Virus record (IMG/VR): IMGVR_UViG_3300036846_000442 | Span: 1-47,556 of that record | DNA from: a virus | Strand: one strand, 5' to 3' | DNA: 47,556 nt | Shown here: positions 41,549 to 47,484 of the stretch, piece after piece | How the letters are laid out: every line of letters begins with the position of its first letter | How positions within the stretch are numbered: position 1 is the first letter of the stretch | The notes under the pieces: generated by a model | Databases searched by the model: none | Seen by the model: only the letters and a program-made list of their open reading frames with translations | Told to the model about the DNA's origin: nothing | Translations under genes and position numbers: made by a program

Positions 41549-42067
41549 ATGGCCAACTCAACATCGATTGCCGTCCTTGCCATCGACCCCGGAGGGACCA
41601 CTGGCTGCGCCACGGCCCTCATTGATCTCCGACAGATCACAGTGGCAAAGGCGATGCGGAGAGCACACGCCAAAAAGAACATAAATACCTGGACTGAGAA
41701 AGGAAGCTACACTGAGCAGGCATGGTCGATAGCGCGGAAGATCGTGGACTTTAACTTCAACGTTCACATCGAGCGCTCACTAGTCGAGAACAGCAACTTC
41801 CTCGTCGTGTGCGAGAAGTTCGAGATCAGACAAATGGGCGCCGACCTCTCACCAGTCAGAGTCGCAGCCGGAATCGAGACACTGATCTGTGATGTCTTTA
41901 AGGACCGCTGGGACCATGACGGCTTCTACAGCTTGCAATCAGCCAGCGAGGCCAAGGGTTTCTGTAACGACGAAATGTTGGATAGATGGGGATTGCTCAA
42001 GGGCCGCACGCCTCATGAACGTGATGCCCTCAGGCATATCGCCAGACGTATAGACAAACTCCTATGA
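41549..42067 (+). CDS. RuvC-like Holliday junction resolvase
   Basis: 172 residues. AIDPGGTTG at the N-terminus is the RNase H-fold catalytic-Asp strand of RuvC-like resolvases, followed by LVVCEKFEIRQ and a C-terminal ERDALRHIARRID with the late acidic residue. It resolves branched DNA made by replication/recombination. The mRNA looks leaderless. Transcribed away from the leftward block and toward the lysozyme gene. Confidence 0.78.
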   Translation: MANSTSIAVLAIDPGGTTGCATALIDLRQITVAKAMRRAHAKKNINTWTEKGSYTEQAWSIARKIVDFNFNVHIERSLVENSNFLVVCEKFEIRQMGADLSPVRVAAGIETLICDVFKDRWDHDGFYSLQSASEAKGFCNDEMLDRWGLLKGRTPHERDALRHIARRIDKLL

Positions 42068-42150
42068 GGAAGGTGAACTACCGGCTTGCGCGCTGGGCTT
42101 GCCCTTGGCGAAGTCACGTAGCGACAAAGCTCGCAAGCTGAGGTTAATTT

Positions 42151-42579
42151 ATGTCTACTCTGAAAGTCATCTCTGTAGCACTCATAGCTGGATGCATGAT
42201 GGCCATTCCGGCCATTGCCTCTGCTGACGCACCGATCTGCCACGACGGAATCCTGTCGGATGACGCCGGGCAACACTGCGCCGACGGTCTGTACGAGAAG
42301 GTGTACGGGCACGGTTCCAGCGGCAGCTACCAAACACCGTCGGCCGTTGTGAGCGGCTACAGCGGTGGCTCAAGCAACTCGATGGTCAACCCGTACTGTG
42401 AGAGCAGCGGCAACTCCCAGGCCATCTCACCGGACGGCCAGTACTGGGGCAAGTACCAATTCGACTACAGCACATGGGTGGCTTTTGGAGGGTCGCCCAG
42501 CGCGTATGGCAATGCCATCGCATCATACCAGGATCAGATAGCGGCTCGTGTAAACTACGACGCTTGGCCAAACTGCTAG
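42151..42579 (+). CDS. secreted Rpf-like muralytic transglycosylase
   Basis: 142 residues. Signal peptide (ISVALIAGCMMAIPAIASADA), a Ser/Gly-rich linker, then a C-terminal Rpf-type lysozyme fold: NPYCESSGNSQAI with catalytic Glu84, YWGKYQFDYSTW, GGSPSAYGNAIASYQDQIAARV, closing in AWPNC. Rpf enzymes cut glycan of actinobacterial peptidoglycan. Ribosome site GAGG. Could be an endolysin or wall-weakening factor; this supports an actinobacterial host. Confidence 0.85.
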   Translation: MSTLKVISVALIAGCMMAIPAIASADAPICHDGILSDDAGQHCADGLYEKVYGHGSSGSYQTPSAVVSGYSGGSSNSMVNPYCESSGNSQAISPDGQYWGKYQFDYSTWVAFGGSPSAYGNAIASYQDQIAARVNYDAWPNC

Positions 42580-42591
42580 TGATGTGATTGG

Positions 42592-42632
42592 CAAGGCCGC
42601 AAGAACTCTTTTGTCGCAACCTTGCGGCCTTG
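42592..42632 (+). terminator. 12-bp hairpin after lysozyme gene
   Basis: CAAGGCCGCAAG and CTTGCGGCCTTG pair perfectly with a 17-nt loop, followed by TCACTTTGG, so only a weak T-run. It ends the lysozyme mRNA or separates it from the following peptide gene. Confidence 0.6.
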
Positions 42633-42649
42633 TCACTTTGGGGTGATTT

Positions 42650-42742
42650 ATGTTAGCTGGCTTCATCATAGGTTTTGTTGTTGGGTTCTTCTTGGGGGTC
42701 GCTTTGATAGCCATACTCTCGATGAGCGATACCGATGAATAG
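42650..42742 (+). CDS. 30-residue membrane peptide
   Basis: ATG 42650 with GGGGTGA 4 nt upstream. MLAGFIIGFVVGFFLGVALIA is a strongly hydrophobic transmembrane helix with several Gly residues (GxxxG-type packing), then a short acidic tail. It may be a minimal holin-like partner of the Rpf-like enzyme, or a membrane regulator. Confidence 0.6.
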   Translation: MLAGFIIGFVVGFFLGVALIAILSMSDTDE

Positions 42743-42760
42743 CCTGCAAACAGACCGAAG

Positions 42761-42789
42761 TTGCGCGGCCATTGTGAAGGCGCTAGACT
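42761..42789 (+). promoter_or_regulatory. promoter for primase leader
   Basis: TTGCGC, 17 nt, TAGACT. Predicted start near 42796. Directs transcription through a ~95-nt leader with an attenuator-like hairpin. Confidence 0.6.
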
Positions 42790-42826
42790 CCCGTAACTGC
42801 CCGAGGTAGCTCCTTGGAGTCAGCGG

Positions 42827-42866
42827 GTGGGGTCAGTGTGGTAGCTGGCCTCACCCCACATTTTCT
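42827..42866 (+). terminator. attenuator-like hairpin before replication genes
   Basis: GTGGGGT pairs with ACCCCAC, with AG/CT pairs further in around a 12-nt loop, then ATTTTCT. It lies only 30 nt from the promoter start and ahead of the 66-residue gene, so it may limit primase expression until read-through occurs. Confidence 0.55.
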
Positions 42867-42890
42867 ACCACGACTTGAGAGGGAGTACAA

Positions 42891-43091
42891 TTGAACACTC
42901 AAGAAGCGACAGAACTTTTCTGTGACAGAACAGGAAGCCTGATTTTGGGCGAGGAAACTGCGTATGATGATAACGACATCTCAGCTTTATACTTGAAACT
43001 AAGGGAGGCAATGAATGAAATAGCCTTTCTTAGACAGGAATTGGATGGGAGATTGAAGCAGATCGACCTGGCCCTGTCAGTACTTCCTTAG
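42891..43091 (+). CDS. small coiled-coil protein upstream of primase
   Basis: 66 residues from TTG 42891 with GAGGGAG 5 nt upstream. The first half is acidic (ATELFCDRTGSLILGEET); the second is a long helix with heptad-like pattern (LREAMNEIAFLRQELDGRLKQIDL). Could be a helicase-loader or primase partner. Unknown. Confidence 0.62.
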   Translation: MNTQEATELFCDRTGSLILGEETAYDDNDISALYLKLREAMNEIAFLRQELDGRLKQIDLALSVLP

Positions 43092-43100
43092 TGATCACCA

Positions 43101-44999
43101 ATGCTCATGAAAGGGACCGAGGAGTATGTCTACCAGGATGAGAACGGAGTCGAGCAGTACAAGGTCGTGCGGCGACCTGGCAAGAGATTCCACATCGAAA
43201 GTCTGAATGGGAGCGGCATTTGGGAAAAGGGTCTCAACGGTAAGCGGCCAGTACCTTACAACCTTCCAGCAGTTAAGGTCGCTGTCAGACATGGGCAGGC
43301 AGTATACATCTGTGAGGGAGAGCAGGATTGTAACAGCGCCGCAGAACATGAGATGGTTGCAACTTGCAATCACGGCGGTGCAGGGAAGTGGACAGATGAG
43401 CATAGCAAGTGGCTAATCGGCGCTCATCGAGTCATCATAATTTGGGACCTCGATGCAGCTGGGGAGAAACATGCTCTTGAGGTAAGCCAATCGCTGCGTC
43501 GTGTTGGGGTTAGCGATATCCAGTACAAAGTCGCGGCTGCTGGCAAAGACCTTACAGATCATCTAGGCGAGGGTTACGAGGAGAATGAGCTTCTCGACAA
43601 GCGTCCGGTAGCCAAGCCGTCCGAGCAAACTGATCAGCTAGAAGTTACTGGCGACGAGTTCGATCCTGGTATGTTGCAACTTGTGCTTGGGAAGTTGCGA
43701 CAGATCGGCCAGGTCACAGCAGAGCACGGCAAGATTCATCAGTACAACGCGATCTGCCCTGCACACGATGATCACGCACCTAGCATGAGCGTAAGTCTAG
43801 GTGATCGAGGCCAGATCATCTTTAAATGTCACACTGGTTGCTCATTCGAGAAGATCGCCAATGCGCTCGGAATCAGACGAGTAGACCTCTCAAGAGGCGA
43901 TGGAAAAAATAAGTCCCGTGAGGAGCGTGTACATGATCGTGTTGAGTATCTGTCGATTAATGACGATGCCCAAACGATCCGCAACCTACAGAGAGCAAGG
44001 AACATCGTGCGCATCAAAGAGGACGACGGCCACACCGGAGCCGACGAGCTACTGATCCCTGAAGAGGAAGCGATCTGGGTATTTGATAGCTGGTTCCCAA
44101 ACGGCTCGATGGTACTCCTCAACGCTGATCGCAAGACTGGCAAGACTCGGTTGTGTCTTTCGATAGCCAAAGCGATCTGCGATCAGGAGCCGTTCCTGGG
44201 TCGCTTTGAAACTACTGTGCCAGACGGCGCTCGGGTGCTTTACTTGAACTACGAAATGCCAGCCGCTACATTCCGTAGATGGTTCCGAGAGTCTGAGTTC
44301 AAACGTCCAGAGAACTTTCTGGTGCAGCATCTCAAAGGCCGCTCACTGCCGTTTAATGATATGACAATTCGAGATGAGCTTGCGAACTACTGTGCTCGCA
44401 ATGAGGTTCACCTTATCATTTTCGATACCCAGATTAAAGCTATGACGGACCTCGGCGTAAACGAGAATGATAACTCCGAAGTGACTATGTTTCATGCGGC
44501 TCTTGAGGCCCTTATGGAAATCTCAGGCGTGCCCAACGTGATACTACCTCATCATATTGGAAAGTCTGACCGCGTGCATGGTCGTGGAGCTTCGCGCATC
44601 GAGGATGGTCCTGACGTTATATGGACGCTCTCCAAGAGTGACGACGGTGACGATCTGTCAGGCCGTGTTCCCAGGCTCCTAGCCGGAGAGGGCAGGGACG
44701 TGCTGCGAGAGCCGGTCAGTCTGGCGTACAACGATGACACAGGCTTGTACACATATGAGGGTCGGACGGTCGAGGCGCAGGTCCGACTCGACAAGGTGGA
44801 CGCTCTTGTGGGTCGTGTGCTGGAGTTTTGGAATAGTTCTGGCCGCTGGCCGAACTTTCGTGAGACGCGCGGTATGTGTACTGGGCGCGGTGCGGCGCGG
44901 TCTGAGTTAATTGAATCGGCGGTTGATCGAGGGTTGTTGCGCAGGGCCCATGTCAAAGGTTCCAGAGCAGTTCGTTACAAGGTTCCTGATGAGAGTTGA
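43101..44999 (+). CDS. Toprim / CHC2-like zinc finger / RecA-like primase-helicase
   Basis: 632 residues. Toprim: EGEQD (72-76) and DLDAAG (116-121). Zinc finger between: ICPAHDDH... with C219, H222, C243 and C247. RecA-like helicase: NADRKTGKT (341-349), IIFDTQ Walker B, and LPHHIGKSD. A winged-helix-like end follows. The order Toprim, zinc, helicase is unlike DnaG (zinc, Toprim, helicase); no separate DnaG catalytic N-domain is visible. Primes and unwinds at the adjacent origin. The start has a weak ribosome site. Confidence 0.8.
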   Translation: MLMKGTEEYVYQDENGVEQYKVVRRPGKRFHIESLNGSGIWEKGLNGKRPVPYNLPAVKVAVRHGQAVYICEGEQDCNSAAEHEMVATCNHGGAGKWTDEHSKWLIGAHRVIIIWDLDAAGEKHALEVSQSLRRVGVSDIQYKVAAAGKDLTDHLGEGYEENELLDKRPVAKPSEQTDQLEVTGDEFDPGMLQLVLGKLRQIGQVTAEHGKIHQYNAICPAHDDHAPSMSVSLGDRGQIIFKCHTGCSFEKIANALGIRRVDLSRGDGKNKSREERVHDRVEYLSINDDAQTIRNLQRARNIVRIKEDDGHTGADELLIPEEEAIWVFDSWFPNGSMVLLNADRKTGKTRLCLSIAKAICDQEPFLGRFETTVPDGARVLYLNYEMPAATFRRWFRESEFKRPENFLVQHLKGRSLPFNDMTIRDELANYCARNEVHLIIFDTQIKAMTDLGVNENDNSEVTMFHAALEALMEISGVPNVILPHHIGKSDRVHGRGASRIEDGPDVIWTLSKSDDGDDLSGRVPRLLAGEGRDVLREPVSLAYNDDTGLYTYEGRTVEAQVRLDKVDALVGRVLEFWNSSGRWPNFRETRGMCTGRGAARSELIESAVDRGLLRRAHVKGSRAVRYKVPDES

Positions 45000-45000
45000 A

Positions 45001-45134
45001 TGCGTACCCAACTTTTCCCTGCAAATGTGTGTGTTTTCTGCTATGCGTACCCAAGCGCACTCTGTGCGTACCCAACAGGCTACGGTGAATGCGTACCCTC
45101 GGCCCCCTTATAGGGGAGGCCGTGGGGGTACGCA
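45001..45134. repeat. iteron-like TGCGTACCC repeats, candidate replication origin
   Basis: Direct copies of TGCGTACCCAA begin at 45001, 45044 and 45065, with a shorter TGCGTACCC at 45090 and an inverted GGGTACGCA at 45126. They lie just behind the primase-helicase gene. An AT-rich tract (45160-45200: gatatgatttatatgttta) follows. This combination is typical of an iteron-type origin. Confidence 0.6.
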
Positions 45135-45148
45135 ATGCACTTCACCGT
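45082..45148. repeat. 67-bp nested dyad at the origin
   Basis: ACGGTGAA/TTCACCGT outside, TGCGTACCC/GGGTACGCA next, then CGGCC/GGCCG and CCCTTATAGGG in the middle. The whole region could extrude as a cruciform or fold as a hairpin in single-strand DNA. It includes two of the iterons. Confidence 0.65.
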
Positions 45149-45374
45149 GGCCCGCGCGAGCCATGATATGATTTATATGTTTATGGGTTGTGTGGTTCTG
45201 GCGTATGCGCGCGTGCGCACGTACCGGGTCAGAAGTACCTGCACTGACACAAAATAGCCACATCACAGCCTGAAGTCATGTCAACACAAGGGGGCTGCAT
45301 ATTAGTGATGTGCTTCATCTGTATCATGCTATCCACACTGTTGTATCTGTGTGTTGAGCTGGGTGTCTTCAAGT

Positions 45375-45424
45375 CATTTTGAGTGGAAAACAATGATTTT
45401 AACTGATTTTGCGCACACATCAGA
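45375..45424. repeat. dispersed 50-bp repeat, copy B
   Basis: cattttgagtggaaaacaa, then actgattttgcgc and catcaga. It lies in the gene-free region between origin and HNH operon. Confidence 0.65.
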
Positions 45425-45436
45425 CCAAGACAAACT

Positions 45437-45489
45437 CATTTTGAATGGAAAAACAATGATTCGGCTGATTTCGCGGCCCACATCAGAAC
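45437..45489. repeat. dispersed 50-bp repeat, copy C
   Basis: cattttgaatggaaaaaca, then ctgatttcgcgg and catcaga. Twelve bases after copy B. Confidence 0.65.
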
Positions 45490-45526
45490 AGTGAAACAAC
45501 CCAATTTCACATCAGCTCATTGGGCG

Positions 45527-45541
45527 GGGAGGTTTCTTGGC
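45527..45541 (+). repeat. CGGGGAGG-N4-NTG motif 9
   Basis: Spacer TTTC and TTG, followed by a GGCCCC-TTCG-GGGCC hairpin (45542-45557). There is no gene behind it. Confidence 0.55.
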
Positions 45542-45631
45542 CCCTTCGGGGCCTGCGCCCCCGCGCGAGACACATCAGCTCACATCAGCTGGGGTCACAA
45601 GCGCAGGCCACGCTGAGGTGGCCTGGCTCGG

Positions 45632-45760
45632 CTAGCCGCGCTGGTTGCTGTGGTCGCGTCGCTGCTGTTGCATGAGGCGCTTGTGAGCGTGGCATCCTAG
45701 CCACCAACAGAAGACGCCTTGACTTACCACGATGGCCAGGAACACCCAGAACGCGATCAT
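45632..45760 (-). CDS. 42-residue membrane protein
   Basis: ATG 45760 overlaps the previous stop as ATGA. MIAFWVFLAIVVSQGVFCWWL is a transmembrane segment, then a basic Cys/His/Gln-rich tail (HAHKRLMQQQRRDHS). Possibly a membrane anchor of the HNH operon. Unknown. Confidence 0.6.
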   Translation of the reverse strand: MIAFWVFLAIVVSQGVFCWWLGCHAHKRLMQQQRRDHSNQRG

Positions 45761-45852
45761 TGGTTGAGCACCGCTGGCATGTCGGCTATGACTTGTAGCA
45801 CCACGTAGAGGATGATCAGAGCGGTGACGCTGAGGGTGACTAGTCGGGTCAT
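45757..45852 (-). CDS. 31-residue membrane peptide
   Basis: ATG 45852 overlaps the previous stop (ATGA), and its stop overlaps the next ATG. MTRLVTLSVTALIILYVVLQVIADM is a single hydrophobic helix. Coupled to its neighbours, so likely made. Confidence 0.55.
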   Translation of the reverse strand: MTRLVTLSVTALIILYVVLQVIADMPAVLNQ

Positions 45853-45989
45853 GGCTTCAACGCCTTCACAATCTCGGCCTTCAGCTCCTTGAGCTGGGCC
45901 TTGGTGAGATGCCCTTGTAGGATGAATACGTTGTCGTCTGTGCCGATGACGTTGTATCCGTCGCTGTCTGTCTTGATTACTGCGATCAT
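45849..45989 (-). CDS. 46-residue small protein
   Basis: ATG 45989 with AGGAG 6 nt upstream. Short beta (MIAVIKTDSDGYNVIG, VFILQGHL) then a helical Lys-rich end (KAQLKELKAEIVKALKP). Looks like a small regulatory or coil-forming protein. Made right after HNH. Confidence 0.62.
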   Translation of the reverse strand: MIAVIKTDSDGYNVIGTDDNVFILQGHLTKAQLKELKAEIVKALKP

Positions 45990-46001
45990 GCTGTTCTCCT
46001 G

Positions 46002-46286
46002 TTAATCGGTGTAGTCTGCCCCGCCAGCGGCGGGGAGGCTGGGTGTGTACGGTGTGATTGGTGAGTTGCCGCGCCTGACGTTGCATGGGCGGCAGCTTGG
46101 CTGGATGTTTTGGCGGTTGTAGGGTCCGCCCGGTATGATGCGGTCTGCCTCGATGGTCTTGAAGTCAAGCCCCTTGCCGCAGTGTACGCATGGTGCGGTG
46201 ACGGTGTCGCCGAACATTGCCAGCATCCAGGCCTTGCGCCTACGCCGGTCTGCGGCCTTGCCACGTTTATCACCTCCATTCCTCAT
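46002..46286 (-). CDS. HNH endonuclease
   Basis: 94 residues from ATG 46286 behind AGGAGGTGA. C33-x2-C36 and C65-x2-C68 hold zinc; EADRIIPGGPYNRQNIQPSC is the HNH core, with Asp-Arg instead of Asp-His and a conserved Asn60. Nicks or cuts DNA; in phages often tied to packaging or homing. It has its own promoter (46329-46357). Basic N-terminus (KRGKAADRRRRKAW). Confidence 0.82.
   Translation of the reverse strand: MRNGGDKRGKAADRRRRKAWMLAMFGDTVTAPCVHCGKGLDFKTIEADRIIPGGPYNRQNIQPSCRPCNVRRGNSPITPYTPSLPAAGGADYTD
46031..46045 (+). repeat. CGGGGAGG-N4-NTG motif 11
   Basis: Spacer CTGG and GTG on the plus strand, antisense to the HNH gene. The one copy clearly opposed to the local gene. Confidence 0.45.
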
Positions 46287-46328
46287 CTTTCACCTCCTTT
46301 CGTCGTTCGCTTCCTGCTCTGCTCGCAG

Positions 46329-46357
46329 ATGCTAGCAGGCGCTCGCGACAGGCGCAA
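46329..46357 (-). promoter_or_regulatory. promoter for HNH operon
   Basis: Minus strand TTGCGC, 17 nt, TGC-TAGCAT. Motif 10 abuts its -35 box (46358-46372). Confidence 0.6.
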
Positions 46358-46372
46358 CATCACGCCTCCCCG
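46358..46372 (-). repeat. CGGGGAGG-N4-NTG motif 10
   Basis: Spacer CGTG and ATG, directly joined to the -35 box of the HNH promoter. It lies upstream of transcription start, so it cannot serve as a ribosome site for this mRNA. Confidence 0.6.
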
Positions 46373-46385
46373 CTACCAGCTCAGC

Positions 46386-46437
46386 CGTTTTGGATGGAAA
46401 ACAATTGATTAAACTGATCCTGCGCTGACCATCACAC
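46386..46437. repeat. dispersed 50-bp repeat, copy D
   Basis: ttttggatggaaaacaatt, then aaactgatcctgcgc and accatcaca. More divergent than the others. Confidence 0.55.
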
Positions 46438-46442
46438 CAACT

Positions 46443-46493
46443 CATTTTGAATGAAAAACAATGAATTAAACTGATCCTGCGCCGCCGGTCAGA
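46443..46493. repeat. dispersed 50-bp repeat, copy E
   Basis: cattttgaatgaaaaacaat, then aaactgatcctgcgc and ggtcaga. Six bases from copy D; D and E may have arisen by duplication. Confidence 0.6.
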
Positions 46494-46912
46494 TCAGGCC
46501 AGCTCACCCTATTCCAGACCACTGTCACACTGCCATCCGGTCACACATCACACCGGATGTCGGTTCATCAGACCACCGGACACCGGTACATCAGCACACC
46601 TCACTCCAGGCGGGTTGCCAGCGCAACAACCCCAGCTCAGCTCACCGCCCGGCCACGCGCGCTGTCGCGCCGCCTGCGGCGCTGGCGCCGCTGGTCTGGG
46701 GCGTCGGCCGACCCTGGTCTGGCCTGGGCCGCTAGCGGCCTGGCAGAGGTGTCTCTGGGCCTGTCGGGCCGTCGGGCCGTCGGCTGTTCTGTCCGGGCCG
46801 TCGGGCGGTGGATGTCGGTCTTAACGTGCCGTTAATACAACTGGGCTGCTTCTACGCTAAGCTTGTCTTGCAAGTCCGGGAACGGCCCGGACTCCACCGA
46901 GAGGAGCCAGAA
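46494..46912. other. GC-rich gene-free stretch
   Basis: Base composition rises strongly from about 46590. It contains short tandem GGGCCGTC repeats (about 46768-46808) and a TTAACG-TGC-CGTTAA inverted repeat near 46820-46834 that looks like an operator ahead of the next gene. A TAAGCT -10-like box lies near 46857 with a poor -35. No gene seen. Confidence 0.5.
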
Positions 46913-47404
46913 ATGGCCCGACGTACCAGCAGCACTCCGCAGGATGTCCGCCCCTTCAGCGCCGACGCGCCGGAGGCCAAGCAGTTCGGGGCGCTTAGCG
47001 CGTCCGCCCAGACGGCCGTCGCCAAGGCGATTGCGGCCGACAAGGCCGCCGGACTCAGCGGCGACGAACTCCGCGCCAAGTACGGTGCCCGCCTCACCGG
47101 CCCCACCCGGCGCAAGGTGCTCCGCGCCGCCGGGTTCGACGGAACCGGGTACATCGCCCGCTCGTACACCGCGTACCGCGACGGCGACGGCCGAACGGGT
47201 ACCAGGCACGCCAGGGAGCACGGCGCGCTTGCCCAGCAGCGCCGCCGCCAGGCGGCGGAGGACCAGGCCGCTAGCACGGACCTCAAGACGGTCCGGGCGG
47301 ACCTCCGCGAAAGCGGACTCCAGCGCCTGCCGCGCCAGGAGGCAGCGCTCCGCGCCGCCTACGCGGAACTGCTCATCGCGGCCGCCACGGCGATGCCCGC
47401 CTAG
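46913..47404 (+). CDS. high-GC hypothetical protein, probable moron
   Basis: 163 residues from ATG 46913 with GAGGAG 6 nt upstream; other starts upstream are not backed by a ribosome site. Very Ala/Arg-rich (AAGLSGDELRAKYGARL, QQRRRQAAEDQAA) with helical end regions. Third codon positions are almost always G or C, unlike the phage genes to the left, and it stands alone between an operator-like repeat and two hairpins. Probably acquired from a high-GC actinobacterium. Unknown function. Confidence 0.62.
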   Translation: MARRTSSTPQDVRPFSADAPEAKQFGALSASAQTAVAKAIAADKAAGLSGDELRAKYGARLTGPTRRKVLRAAGFDGTGYIARSYTAYRDGDGRTGTRHAREHGALAQQRRRQAAEDQAASTDLKTVRADLRESGLQRLPRQEAALRAAYAELLIAAATAMPA

Positions 47405-47415
47405 CACGGCGACCA

Positions 47416-47443
47416 GCGGACCCCGCCGCTCGGCGGGGTCCGC
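47416..47443 (+). terminator. hairpin terminator after the lone gene
   Basis: GCGGACCCCGCCG and CGGCGGGGTCCGC form a 13-bp perfect stem with a 2-nt centre. No T-tract follows, as is common in high-GC actinobacteria. Confidence 0.7.
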
Positions 47444-47460
47444 ACCAGCCAGCCGGACTC

Positions 47461-47484
47461 GGCCCGCCCCAGGCGGGCCGTTTC
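47461..47484 (+). terminator. second hairpin with short T-run
   Basis: GGCCCGCC and GGCGGGCC pair around CCA, followed by GTTTCC. A back-up terminator. Confidence 0.6.

Larger units (their letters stand above)
45149..45631. other. gene-free region right of origin
   Basis: Besides the listed repeats it holds an AT-rich tract at 45160-45200, a hairpin at 45606-45623 (AGGCCAC-GCTGAG-GTGGCCT, a possible stop for the leftward HNH operon) and repeated ACATCAGCTCA (45511, 45571). No convincing coding region. Confidence 0.5.
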
